DNA of 64,000 bases, from assembly GCF_000334455.1 (NCBI RefSeq), contig NZ_BANX01000014.1, positions 110,446 to 174,445 of the forward strand, written 5' to 3'. Positions 36,612 through 45,510 of this stretch are shown here, in pieces; the first letter of the stretch is position 1, and each line of letters opens with the position of its first letter. Source of the DNA: Gordonia soli NBRC 108243. GTDB lineage: Bacteria > Actinomycetota > Actinomycetes > Mycobacteriales > Mycobacteriaceae. The notes under the pieces were generated by a model, which made no database searches, had not been told where the DNA came from, and saw only the letters and a program-made list of their open reading frames with translations. Position numbers and translations under genes: made by a program.

Positions 36612-38663
36612 GTGAACCGACGTGGCCATCGAGACCAGGACGTGGAGCGGGGCGCACCGCCCGTCGCCCGCGGGTTCGATCCACCCCGCCGGCGACGGGT
36701 GGGGCAACACCCGGGGACCGCCAACTATCCCGCCGCCGACCCCCGTGGACGCGGTCGGCGTGCGGTGGGAACTGATCAGCACCCGGGGTACGCGGCGCCG
36801 GCCGGCGGTGACCCGTCCGGCCAGACCAGTGCCATCCACCAGGGCGCACGACCAGACACACCGCGCGGATCGGGACGCAACGCCTACCTTCCGCCGCCGA
36901 CCCACAACCCGCACCTCCCCCCACTGGACGGCGATGGGGATGCCTACGGCGAGACCGGCCGCCTGGGTGGGAACGGGACGAGGGCGATGCCGGCCGATCA
37001 CGAGCCCGGCACGCCGAAGAAGCTCACCGTCGCGCGCGTGGCGGCGATGCGCGGCCGCGAGCTGACCGGCAAGGGCATCGGCAAGATCCACCGCGCCGCA
37101 ACAGCCGACGGCGCTGACCGATCCGGACTGACCGCGCTGACGCTGCCCGTCATCGTGAACTTCGCCGTCGACGCCGCGATGGCCGTCGCCCTGGCCAATA
37201 CACTGTTCTTCGCCGCCGCGACGGGCGAGTCGAAGACCAGCGTCGCGCTCTACCTGGCGCTGACCATCGCGCCCTTCGCCCTCATCGCCCCGCTGATCGG
37301 TCCGATCCTCGACCGGATGCAGCACGGCCGCCGCATCGCGATGGCCACCACCTTCGGCCTGCGCGTGGTCCTGGCCCTGCTGATCATGGCCAACTCGTCG
37401 TGGGACCCGGTCGCCGGACAACTCCAATACGACCCATGGGTCCTCTATCCCTGCGCGCTCGGTCTCCTCGTCCTGTCGAAGTCCTTCGGCGTCCTCAAGT
37501 CGGCCGTCACGCCGCGCGTGGTGCCACCGACCATCGACCTCCCACGGGTGAACTCGCGACTGACCACCTTCGGTCTGGTCGGCGGCACCATCATCGGCGG
37601 CGCACTCGCAGCGCTGTTCGAGATGCTGCTGGGCAAGGTCCTCCCGATCCACATCCCCGGCGCGATGGCCTGGCTCGCGGTCATCGCCGCCGGCGGCGCA
37701 TACCTCTGCATGAAGATCCCGTCCTGGGTCGAGGTCACCGAGGGTGAGATCCCGACGACCATCACCTACCACGGTGAACCGTCGACGCCGGAACCCAAGC
37801 CGGGCGCCAAGCCGTCCGCGCGGGCCCGCGACGGCGCCCGGGCGATCGCCGAGAAGATGCGACAGCCGTTGGGCCGCAAGGTCGTCGCCGGCCTGTGGGG
37901 CAACGGGACCATCCGCATCCTGACCGGCTTCCTCACCCTGTTCGTCGCGTTCTACGCGAAGGCACAGCAGGGCGTGCACTCCGACTGGACCCAGCTCCTG
38001 CTGCTCGGTGCCGTCGGAGCCGCCGCAGGTGTCGGCAACTTCCTCGGCAACGGTGTGGGCACCCGACTCGAACTGAAGAACCCACCGAGCATCGTGGTGT
38101 GGGCCACCGCTGGATGCTTCGCGGTCGCCGTGCTGGCTGCCGTGTTCGGCAACATCTTCTTCGCCGCCGTCGCCGCATTCGTGGCGTCGGGCACGAGCGC
38201 CATCGGCAAGGTGTGCCTCGACTCGTCGATCCAGGACGATCTGCCCGAGGAGTCGCGAGCATCGGCATTCGGACGTTCGGAGACCGTCCTGCAGCTCAGC
38301 TGGGTGTTCGGCGCCTCCCTGGGGGTGCTGTTGCCACCGACCCTGTGGATCGGGTTCACCGTGGTGGCCGTGCTGCTCGGCGCCGGTCTGCTGCAGACCG
38401 TGTTGACCACGCGGGGTTCGACTCTGGTGCCCGGCCTCGGTGGTCGGCGCCCCGACCACGCCGCACCGACGGTCGCCTTCGCGGTACCCACCCGGGTCGA
38501 CGGCGATTCACGTGGATCGTCGGGTCAGGATCGGAGTCCGAGCGCTGCCGCGACCCGGCCGCAACCCGGCGCGCCCCATGCCGACGCGTCCCGATCCCCG
38601 AATCCCCGATCCCCGGGCCACCCGTCCCCGAACCACCCGATCGACCGGACAGGACAGCACTGA
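36612..38663 (+). CDS. MFS-type membrane protein with long disordered ends
   Basis: A 683-aa protein. Residues 1-150 are Arg/Pro/Gly-rich and disordered. About 165-600 holds twelve membrane helices with the MFS-like loop IGPILDRMQHGRR, and the last 70 residues are Pro/Ser/Arg-rich. It matches Rv0876c in position. Transported substrate unknown. GTG start 36612; AATTG-rich sequence just upstream may be a -10 box. Divergent from DUF3027 and 4 nt before the DUF2771 gene. Confidence 0.75.
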   Translation: MNRRGHRDQDVERGAPPVARGFDPPRRRRVGQHPGTANYPAADPRGRGRRAVGTDQHPGYAAPAGGDPSGQTSAIHQGARPDTPRGSGRNAYLPPPTHNPHLPPLDGDGDAYGETGRLGGNGTRAMPADHEPGTPKKLTVARVAAMRGRELTGKGIGKIHRAATADGADRSGLTALTLPVIVNFAVDAAMAVALANTLFFAAATGESKTSVALYLALTIAPFALIAPLIGPILDRMQHGRRIAMATTFGLRVVLALLIMANSSWDPVAGQLQYDPWVLYPCALGLLVLSKSFGVLKSAVTPRVVPPTIDLPRVNSRLTTFGLVGGTIIGGALAALFEMLLGKVLPIHIPGAMAWLAVIAAGGAYLCMKIPSWVEVTEGEIPTTITYHGEPSTPEPKPGAKPSARARDGARAIAEKMRQPLGRKVVAGLWGNGTIRILTGFLTLFVAFYAKAQQGVHSDWTQLLLLGAVGAAAGVGNFLGNGVGTRLELKNPPSIVVWATAGCFAVAVLAAVFGNIFFAAVAAFVASGTSAIGKVCLDSSIQDDLPEESRASAFGRSETVLQLSWVFGASLGVLLPPTLWIGFTVVAVLLGAGLLQTVLTTRGSTLVPGLGGRRPDHAAPTVAFAVPTRVDGDSRGSSGQDRSPSAAATRPQPGAPHADASRSPNPRSPGHPSPNHPIDRTGQH

Positions 38664-38667
38664 CATC

Positions 38668-39213
38668 GTGAACCTCAGCAGCGGAGAGAAGAAGGCCCTC
38701 GCGATCGGCACCGCGGTCCTGGTGGCATTCGTCGCCGTGGTCGCGACGTCGGTCGCACTGCTCAGCCGCGGCGGTGACCACGACGAGCGGCCCTACCTCC
38801 ACCTCGCGATCGGTGACCGTCTGGTCCAAGTCAAGCCGGCCATCTGGTGCGACCTGTTCCTGCGTTCCTGCGAACCGTCGCAGCAGAGCCTCGTCTCCAT
38901 CCCGCACGTCCCGGTGCCGGTCGGCGAGTCGGTGATGTTGTCGGTCTCGCAGGGCATCTCGGAGTCGCCGTGGCGACTCGTCGCCGAGTACCTGACCCCG
39001 CGCGGGTCGGTGGAGGACATCCACCAGATGCGGTCGAACAGCACCGTCACCACCGTGCTGCCCTCACGACCGGACTACATCCTGGTCAACGTCGAGGTGA
39101 CCGTGGTGTCCGCCGTACCGACCCAGGATCAGCAGTCCTACGAGTCACGCGGGCTGCTGGCGGTGAACACCATCCCCGAGGGTCTCAAGGTGCCCGACGA
39201 GCCGGCCGCCTGA
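38668..39213 (+). CDS. DUF2771 family protein
   Basis: A 181-aa protein with an N-terminal membrane anchor (about 8-30, VNLSSGEKKALAIGTAVLVA opening) and an extracytoplasmic domain with two cysteines near CDLFLRSCEP, likely a disulphide. It matches Rv0875c in place and type. GTG 38668 is 4 nt after the MFS stop, so the two genes are co-transcribed. Function unknown. Confidence 0.75.
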   Translation: MNLSSGEKKALAIGTAVLVAFVAVVATSVALLSRGGDHDERPYLHLAIGDRLVQVKPAIWCDLFLRSCEPSQQSLVSIPHVPVPVGESVMLSVSQGISESPWRLVAEYLTPRGSVEDIHQMRSNSTVTTVLPSRPDYILVNVEVTVVSAVPTQDQQSYESRGLLAVNTIPEGLKVPDEPAA

Positions 39214-39231
39214 CCGACCGCCGACGGTCGG
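39214..39231. terminator. Hairpin between convergent DUF2771 and cold-shock genes
   Basis: CCGACCG (39214-39220), loop CCGA, CGGTCGG (39225-39231). A 7-bp stem directly after the DUF2771 stop and ahead of the convergent cold-shock gene end. Confidence 0.5.
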
Positions 39232-39241
39232 GTTCGCGACG

Positions 39242-39682
39242 TCAGTGGTCGAGTTCGCGCGCGACCGCGCGGACGACCTCGGAGATGCGCTGTGCCGTCT
39301 TGCGATCCGGGTAGCGCCCCTTGCGCAGATCCGGCTGCACCTTGCCCTCGAGCAACGTGATCAGGTCGGCGACCATGCCGTGCAACTCGTCCGGCGTGTG
39401 CCGCTTGACCTCCTTGCGGGACGCGTCGCGCGCGGCCTCGCGTGTGTTCTTCGCCACGCTGGGGGCCGGCTCGAGGACGGTGACGGTCAGCGCCTGAGGG
39501 CCGCGACGACCGGCGGCCATGCCGAACTCGACGCGCTGACCGGGCTTGAGTGCCTCGACGCCCTCGGGCAGGGCAGAGGCCCGGACATAGACGTCCTCGC
39601 CACTCTCCTGGGCGAGGAACCCGAAGCCCTTCTCCGCGTCGTACCACTTCACCTTGCCGGTCGGCACTCTGCTCACCTTCAT
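39242..39682 (-). CDS. Cold-shock domain protein with C-terminal extension
   Basis: A 146-aa protein. The N-terminal cold-shock domain (about 4-68) has RNP-type motifs [15 protein letters not shown] and EDVYVRAS, binding single-stranded nucleic acid. A second, polar helical domain follows (about 80-146, [15 protein letters not shown] and [19 protein letters not shown]), as in the longer Rv0871 (CspB)-type proteins. ATG 39682 is used; a GTG two codons later is possible. It equals cspB by position. Confidence 0.85.
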   Translation of the reverse strand: MKVSRVPTGKVKWYDAEKGFGFLAQESGEDVYVRASALPEGVEALKPGQRVEFGMAAGRRGPQALTVTVLEPAPSVAKNTREAARDASRKEVKRHTPDELHGMVADLITLLEGKVQPDLRKGRYPDRKTAQRISEVVRAVARELDH

Positions 39683-39860
39683 CTGTGTCGAGGAATCGTC
39701 ATAGGAAAAGCGCCTCACCCACAGCAGATGAGCGAGGCGCCTGGTCCGGCCAGTCTAGCCAACCCCCGGTCGAGGAGTCACGAGGGTTTGACGGGGGCTC
39801 GGCGGCGGTGTGGGAGATCCGTCACGGCACGGATCGCCGATGGTGAACTACCGTGGATAC

Positions 39861-40070
39861 ATGCAGAGCAACACGTCCTCCCGCCTGCTCCAGGCAGCGG
39901 TGGTGCTCTTCGTCATCGGCATCGGCGCGATCGTGGCCCTCTTCGTCACGCCGATGGTCAGCCATGGCGGCACCGCACCGACGGTCGTCTATCTCCTCAC
40001 CATGCTCGCCCCGATCGGATTTCTGCTCTCGCTGATCTTTGCGCTGCGCTCCGGGCGGCGGGCCCGATGA
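39861..40070 (+). CDS. Small two-helix membrane protein
   Basis: A 69-aa protein with two membrane helices (about 10-30 and 40-62) and a basic end (RSGRRAR). TACCGT (39849-39854) lies 6 nt before ATG 39861, so it is probably leaderless. Its stop overlaps the start of the flavin reductase gene (ATGA). Function unknown. Confidence 0.65.
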   Translation: MQSNTSSRLLQAAVVLFVIGIGAIVALFVTPMVSHGGTAPTVVYLLTMLAPIGFLLSLIFALRSGRRAR

Positions 40071-40612
40071 CCATCGACAGCGTGATCTCACTCGTCGGCG
40101 ACCTCTCGCCTGCGTCCGACGCCCAGGCGCTCAAGCGCGCGTACAGCTGCTTCCCGTCCGGTGTCGTCGCCGTCTCGAGTCGCATCGAGACCCCCGACGG
40201 CGATCCGATCCTGCTGGGCATGGCTGCGAGCGCCTTCACCACCGTCTCACTCGCCCCTCCGCTGGTGTCGCTGTGTGTGCAGAACTCCTCGACGACGTGG
40301 CCCCGGCTGCGCAGTGCGCCGGCGATCGGCGTGAGCGTGTTCGCCAGCGATCAGTCCGACCTGTGCCGACAGATGGCCGGGCCGGCCGAGAAGCGGTTCG
40401 ACGGCATCGAGCCACAGCGGACCGATTCGGGTGCCGTGTTCGTACCCGGCGCCGCCGCAGCACTCTCCTGCAGCCTCTACAACGAACTGCCCGCGGGCGA
40501 CCACACCCTGGTGCTCCTGAAGATCGAGGAACTGCGCGCCGACCCCGAGGTCGAGCCACTCGTTTTCCACGCGAGCAGCTTCCGCGCCCTGGAAGTCCGT
40601 AAGGACGGTTAG
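40067..40612 (+). CDS. Flavin reductase-like (FMN-binding split barrel) protein
   Basis: A 181-aa protein with the flavin-reductase domain: KRAYSCFPSGVVAVSS near the N-terminus, GMAASAFTTVSLAPPLVSLCV, and HTLVLLKIEEL with a final FRAL segment. Such proteins supply reduced FMN/FAD to partner oxygenases. The start overlaps the small membrane protein stop. It is 11 nt before moaA, so it may be in one operon with the molybdopterin genes. Confidence 0.8.
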   Translation: MTIDSVISLVGDLSPASDAQALKRAYSCFPSGVVAVSSRIETPDGDPILLGMAASAFTTVSLAPPLVSLCVQNSSTTWPRLRSAPAIGVSVFASDQSDLCRQMAGPAEKRFDGIEPQRTDSGAVFVPGAAAALSCSLYNELPAGDHTLVLLKIEELRADPEVEPLVFHASSFRALEVRKDG

Positions 40613-40623
40613 CTGATGCACCG

Positions 40624-41721
40624 GTGAGCGTCGTCGACCTCGGACTACCCACCCCGACCACCACGGCCGGGGAGTCGCCCGCTGTCGGCGCGCCGACCGA
40701 GGGGCCGCTGGTCGACACCTTCGGTCGGATCGTCCGCGATCTCCGGGTGTCGGTGACCGATCGCTGCAATCTGCGCTGTACCTACTGCATGCCGGCCGCC
40801 GGTCTCGACTGGCTCCCGCCGTCGGCGGTGCTCGACACCGCCGAGTTCGTCCGCGTCCTCACGGTCGCGGTCCGCGATCTGGGCATCGAGTCGATCCGTT
40901 TCACCGGCGGTGAGCCGTTGCTGCGCCGGGATCTCGAGGAGATCGTCGGCGCGGTCGCGGCACTGCCCGGTCGGCCGGAGATCGCGATGACAACCAACGG
41001 TCTCGGGCTGCGTCACCGTATCGGCGGTCTGGTCGACGCCGGGCTGTCGAGGATCAACGTGTCCCTGGACACCGTCGACGCGGCTCGCTTCGCCGAGGTG
41101 ACCCGCCGCGACCGGCTCGCCGACGTGCTCGACGGACTCGCAGCGGCCGCAGCAACCGGTCTGCGTTCGATCAAGGTCAATGCCGTCGTACCCGATCGCG
41201 CCGATCTCGGCGGCCTGGGCGATCTGCTGCAGTACTGCCTCGACCACGACTACGAGTTGCGCGTCATCGAGCAGATGCCGCTGGACGCCGACCATCGGTG
41301 GGCCCGAGCGTCGATGGTCACCGCCGACGAGATCCTCTCGACGCTGGGTGCCCGATTCACCTTGCGTCCCGACCCCCGGCCCCGCGGCGCCGCACCGGCC
41401 GCCACCTGGCTCGTGGACGGCTACGGCGCGCGGGGCGGCGGACCGGCCCGGGTCGGCGTGATCGCGTCGGTCACCCGGCCGTTCTGCGCCGATTGCGATC
41501 GCTCCCGTCTCACCGCCGACGGGTCGCTGCGCAACTGCCTGTTCGCCGACGACGAGGTGACCCTCATGCCCGCACTCCGCGGGGGCCTGCCCGACACCGA
41601 GGTCGATGCCGCGATCGCCGCGCTCTGGCGCGGTAACGCCTGGCAGAAGAAGGCCGGGCACGCGGTCGGCGAACCGGATTTCCATCAGCCCGACCGACCG
41701 ATGTCGGCGATCGGCGGCTGA
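40624..41721 (+). CDS. moaA: GTP 3',8-cyclase MoaA
   Basis: A 365-aa radical-SAM enzyme making 3',8-cyclo-GTP, first step of molybdenum cofactor synthesis. The N-terminal SAM cluster is Cys48-x3-Cys52-x2-Cys55 (RCNLRCTYCM). The C-terminal GTP-site cluster is in PFCADCDRSRLTADGSLRNC. The final family C-terminus usually contains GG; here it ends in MSAIGG, which is correct. GTG start 40624. moaD follows after 6 nt. Confidence 0.95.
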   Translation: MSVVDLGLPTPTTTAGESPAVGAPTEGPLVDTFGRIVRDLRVSVTDRCNLRCTYCMPAAGLDWLPPSAVLDTAEFVRVLTVAVRDLGIESIRFTGGEPLLRRDLEEIVGAVAALPGRPEIAMTTNGLGLRHRIGGLVDAGLSRINVSLDTVDAARFAEVTRRDRLADVLDGLAAAAATGLRSIKVNAVVPDRADLGGLGDLLQYCLDHDYELRVIEQMPLDADHRWARASMVTADEILSTLGARFTLRPDPRPRGAAPAATWLVDGYGARGGGPARVGVIASVTRPFCADCDRSRLTADGSLRNCLFADDEVTLMPALRGGLPDTEVDAAIAALWRGNAWQKKAGHAVGEPDFHQPDRPMSAIGG

Positions 41722-41727
41722 TCTCCG

Positions 41728-41976
41728 ATGCAGCTGACGATCCGCTACTTCGCTGCAGCTCGCGCCGCAGCCGGTCGGGACGAGAACGTCGTCACGATCG
41801 ACGAGTCGTCGACTCTGGGCGAGCTGGAATTGGTCCTGGCTCACGGAAATCCCGCGCTCGCTCAGGTCCTGGAACGGTCGTCGTATCTGCGCGACGAGAT
41901 CGCGGTGCGCGATCGCAGCGCCCCCCTCGGCCCGTGTCGCATCCTGGATGTGTTGCCGCCCTTCGCCGGTGGCTGA
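41728..41976 (+). CDS. moaD: Molybdopterin synthase sulfur carrier subunit
   Basis: An 82-aa ubiquitin-like MoaD/ThiS protein. It starts MQLTIRYFAAARAAAG and ends LPPFAGG, the Gly-Gly tail that is thiocarboxylated and donates sulfur with MoaE. It starts 6 nt after moaA and is the last gene of the moaA-side operon; rpf follows after a long regulatory leader. Confidence 0.92.
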   Translation: MQLTIRYFAAARAAAGRDENVVTIDESSTLGELELVLAHGNPALAQVLERSSYLRDEIAVRDRSAPLGPCRILDVLPPFAGG

Positions 41977-41990
41977 CGCCACATTCGCGT

Positions 41991-42006
41991 TGTGAGCTTT
42001 ATCACA
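41991..42006. promoter_or_regulatory. Perfect CRP-type site upstream of rpf
   Basis: TGTGA-GCTTTA-TCACA is an exact match to the TGTGA-N6-TCACA consensus of cAMP receptor proteins. It lies 429 bp before the rpf start. In M. tuberculosis the Crp homologue Rv3676 regulates rpfA, so a conserved role is plausible. Confidence 0.75.
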
Positions 42007-42140
42007 TAACAGTGCGATAACGAGATGGACACGAGACGACCATCAGCCGCGTGAACTGGGATGACGCCCCAACTGGGTCGAAAGACCCGATTGCGACACC
42101 GAAAACAGCTTGCGGACAGGGGTGATCCGGCCGTCGAGTT

Positions 42141-42155
42141 CTCGTACTGTACGAG
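42141..42155. promoter_or_regulatory. 15-bp palindrome in the rpf leader
   Basis: CTCGTAC-T-GTACGAG is a perfect palindrome between the CRP site and the riboswitch. It could be a second protein site or part of the leader hairpin set. No known motif matched. Confidence 0.35.
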
Positions 42156-42211
42156 GCGACCGCGATTCACCGGTCACGAGTAAGCAAACAAATCGATAAC
42201 GTCCCGTCGGT

Positions 42212-43058
<847 letters not shown>

Positions 43059-43106
43059 GCGAGGTGAGCCGCGCACCCGCGGCACCCGCCCACAGGGCCC
43101 CAGTCG

Positions 43107-43147
43107 AAGGGCCCCGCACGTCGGCCACGAGCCCGTGCGGGGCCCTT
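43107..43147 (+). terminator. rpf terminator
   Basis: AAGGGCCCCGCACG (43107-43120) pairs perfectly with CGTGCGGGGCCCTT (43134-43147) across a 13-nt loop, 48 nt after the rpf stop. It probably also terminates the convergent genes. Confidence 0.75.
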
Positions 43148-43214
43148 GTCCATTTCTGGGGGCGAGTGCGTTGACCGCTCGTCCAGGAACGGCGACCTGG
43201 AGTTCTCGCCGGCC

Positions 43215-43754
43215 TCAGTCCGGGTCGGCGATGCGGTGCCGCTCGCGCAGCGGCATGACCACCCACATCAGCACGAAGACCGTCGCGGCGATGATCGCCG
43301 TGGCCAACGCGGCCCACCCACCGAACACGATGTCGAAGATCGTCGTGACAACTCCTGTCAACGCGGTGCCCAGCAGCGCGATGCCGATCAAGGTCAGCCG
43401 GTGCGCGCGGTCGACGAGCCGACCGATGGCATGGCGTCGGAACAGGAGTCGGTGCAGGGCCACCGGCGAGATCAGCGTGACCGTCGACAGCACGGCGAAC
43501 ACCAGGCTGACGAGGAAGATCCGCTGCTCCCGGGTGTTCAGCTCGGCGAATCCCTCCTGAAACGGGACCGTGAGCATCAGACCGGTGAGGATCTGACCGC
43601 CGGTCTGCACGACCCGCAGTTCCTGGAGGAGGCTGTTCCAGTTCCGGTCCAGGCGCTCGGTCGGGGTCTCGTGCCGTCCGGTCGAGTCCTCCCCCGACGC
43701 CGCGGTCGATGGTTCCCCGGTCGCTGAATCACCGGCCCCCGGAGTCTCTGACAT
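43215..43754 (-). CDS. DUF6328 family membrane protein
   Basis: A 179-aa protein with a polar N-terminal third and four membrane helices. The segment WNSLLQELRVVQTGGQILTG and PFQEGF identify the DUF6328 family. Its ATG at 43754 shares one base with the moaE TGA, so it is the last gene of the moaC-mog-moaE operon. Function unknown. Confidence 0.75.
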   Translation of the reverse strand: MSETPGAGDSATGEPSTAASGEDSTGRHETPTERLDRNWNSLLQELRVVQTGGQILTGLMLTVPFQEGFAELNTREQRIFLVSLVFAVLSTVTLISPVALHRLLFRRHAIGRLVDRAHRLTLIGIALLGTALTGVVTTIFDIVFGGWAALATAIIAATVFVLMWVVMPLRERHRIADPD

Positions 43755-44203
43755 CAGGCCGATCCGACCCATTCGTCGGAGCCGTCGTCGAAGAACTGCT
43801 GCTTCCACACCGGCAGGTGCGCCTTCACCTCGTCGACGAGCAGGGAGCACAGCTCGAAGGCGGCGCGGCGATGATCTGCCGCCACCGCGACGACGAAGGC
43901 CACGTCACCGATGGCCAGATCGCCGATCCGGTGCGATACCGCCACCGCGCGGACGCCGACGGCGTCGGCGGCGAGTCCGGAGACGACATCGGTGAGCACC
44001 TGACCCGCGCTCGGGTGCGCCGAATAGGAGAGTCGGGACACGGCGCGGCCGCCGTCGTGGTCGCGCACCACACCGCTGAAGCCGACCATCGCACCCGCGG
44101 CTCCACCCGACGCGGACACCACGGCCGCCTCGTGGTCGGCGAGCGAGATCGGTGTCTCCGACACCTGGGTGCGGACGACGATCGTCGTGTCGATCCCGGT
44201 CAT
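43754..44203 (-). CDS. moaE: Molybdopterin synthase catalytic subunit
   Basis: A 149-aa MoaE, forming molybdopterin synthase with MoaD. It shows [38 protein letters not shown] core and [13 protein letters not shown] with the catalytic Lys. The ATG at 44203 overlaps the mog stop by 4 nt. moaD lies on the opposite strand beyond rpf. Confidence 0.92.
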   Translation of the reverse strand: MTGIDTTIVVRTQVSETPISLADHEAAVVSASGGAAGAMVGFSGVVRDHDGGRAVSRLSYSAHPSAGQVLTDVVSGLAADAVGVRAVAVSHRIGDLAIGDVAFVVAVAADHRRAAFELCSLLVDEVKAHLPVWKQQFFDDGSDEWVGSA

Positions 44204-44694
44204 GGGTGGTCACCTCCGCCACGGATCTGGTCCAGTGCGTGACCGAGTACCCCGTCCAGCACGGACAACCCATCGCGGACGCCGCCGGTCGATCCCGGGA
44301 GGTTGACCACCAGCGTCGAGCCGGCGATGCCGGCGACCCCCCGCGAGAGCACCGACGTCGGGACTGTGGGGAGTCCGGCCGCGCGGATGGCGTCGGCCAG
44401 GCCGGGTATCTCGCGCTCGACGAGACGCCGCGTCTGTTCGGGGGTCCGATCGGTCGGCGACAGGCCGGTGCCGCCGGTGGTCAGGACGAGATCGGCATCG
44501 GCGTACACGGCTGCCCGGATCGCTTCACCCACCGGATCGCCGTCGGCGACGACCAGCAGTTCTTCGACGACGAAATCTCGCTCGGTGAGCCAGGATTCGA
44601 TGAGCGGACCCGTGCGGTCCTGGTAGACCCCGCGGCTGGCCCTGGTCGAGGCGACCACCACGTGGGCCCGGCGTCGGAGCGCACGCTCAGTCAC
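44200..44694 (-). CDS. mog: Molybdopterin adenylyltransferase-like (MogA/MoaB family)
   Basis: A 164-aa MoCF-fold protein. It has [20 protein letters not shown], the [18 protein letters not shown] motif, and [19 protein letters not shown]. It activates or adenylates molybdopterin for Mo insertion. Start ATG 44694 overlaps moaC by 8 nt; the stop overlaps moaE. It corresponds to Rv0865 by position. Confidence 0.9.
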   Translation of the reverse strand: MTERALRRRAHVVVASTRASRGVYQDRTGPLIESWLTERDFVVEELLVVADGDPVGEAIRAAVYADADLVLTTGGTGLSPTDRTPEQTRRLVEREIPGLADAIRAAGLPTVPTSVLSRGVAGIAGSTLVVNLPGSTGGVRDGLSVLDGVLGHALDQIRGGGDHP

Positions 44695-45232
44695 GATGCC
44701 ACGAACCGGATGTGCCGCCGGTCTTCTCGATCAGCCGGATGTCGGTCATGCTCGCTCGACGGTCGACGGCCTTGACCATGTCGTGCAGGGTCAGGCCGGC
44801 GACTGCCACGGCCGTCAGCGCCTCCATCTCGACCCCCGTCGGACCCGTGGTCGCGACGGTCGCGGTGACGTCGATGGTCTCCGCCCCGACGGCGAAGTCG
44901 ACCTCCACCGAGGACAACGACAGCTGATGGCACAAGGGGATCAGATCGTCGGTGCGTTTGGCCGCCATGATGCCGGCGATGCGCGCCGTCGCGAGCACGT
45001 CCCCCTTCGGGAGTGCGTCGTCGATCAGCAGCGAGACCACCTCTTCGGTGGTGCGGAAGGTGCCGCCGGCCACGGCACGGCGACGCGTGCGGGCCTTGTC
45101 GCCGACATCGACCATGCGGGCTGCGCCGGTCTCGTCGATATGCGTCAGCCGAGCCGAACCCGCCACGGTCGCACCGTCGGCTTCCTCGGAGCGGGACGGC
45201 GTCGGTGCGTCGGTGGGATCGGGCCCGGACAC
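44687..45232 (-). CDS. moaC: Cyclic pyranopterin monophosphate synthase
   Basis: A 181-aa MoaC, converting 3',8-cyclo-GTP to cyclic pyranopterin monophosphate. Motifs are [38 protein letters not shown], the [20 protein letters not shown] segment and [20 protein letters not shown], with the usual GGTSGSW tail. A disordered 30-residue N-terminus precedes the domain. GTG 45232. It overlaps mog by 8 nt and heads the four-gene operon (with the small gene 5 nt upstream probably included). Confidence 0.93.
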   Translation of the reverse strand: MSGPDPTDAPTPSRSEEADGATVAGSARLTHIDETGAARMVDVGDKARTRRRAVAGGTFRTTEEVVSLLIDDALPKGDVLATARIAGIMAAKRTDDLIPLCHQLSLSSVEVDFAVGAETIDVTATVATTGPTGVEMEALTAVAVAGLTLHDMVKAVDRRASMTDIRLIEKTGGTSGSWHRD

Positions 45233-45237
45233 AGCGA

Positions 45238-45459
45238 TCAGCGGTTGATGACGGTCTTCGGGTTGAGATACGGCAGGTCGTCGGTCGGGAGCGGGAACTC
45301 CGTCTCACCGAACGGCGACAGGGCGCCGGAGACCGTCGCCGCGAACTCGGAGACCGCGTGGGCGCTGTCGCCCTCGTCGTTCTTCGGCCAGCCGTTGTCC
45401 ACGTATCGCTTCTTCGCCGCGCGGGTCTCGGAGCCCTCGGCGGGAGTCGTCTCAGCCAC
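45238..45459 (-). CDS. Small hypothetical protein upstream of moaC
   Basis: A 73-aa protein (contains [16 protein letters not shown] and ends [17 protein letters not shown]). It occupies the place of Rv0863, a short conserved hypothetical, but I cannot confirm homology. GTG 45459 is the best start in the frame; the frame stays open far upstream, antisense to the helicase-associated gene, which is a shadow. It lies 5 nt before moaC. Confidence 0.55.
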   Translation of the reverse strand: MAETTPAEGSETRAAKKRYVDNGWPKNDEGDSAHAVSEFAATVSGALSPFGETEFPLPTDDLPYLNPKTVINR

Positions 45460-45497
45460 GGGGTCATTGTGCCATGAGGCCCCAACGGCCGCGTCAG

Positions 45498-45503
45498 TAG
45501 AAT
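45498..45503 (+). promoter_or_regulatory. -10 box of the leaderless helicase-associated gene
   Basis: TAGAAT lies 7 nt before the ATG at 45511, so the mRNA should begin at the start codon. No SD is present. Confidence 0.5.
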
Positions 45504-45510
45504 CGATCGA

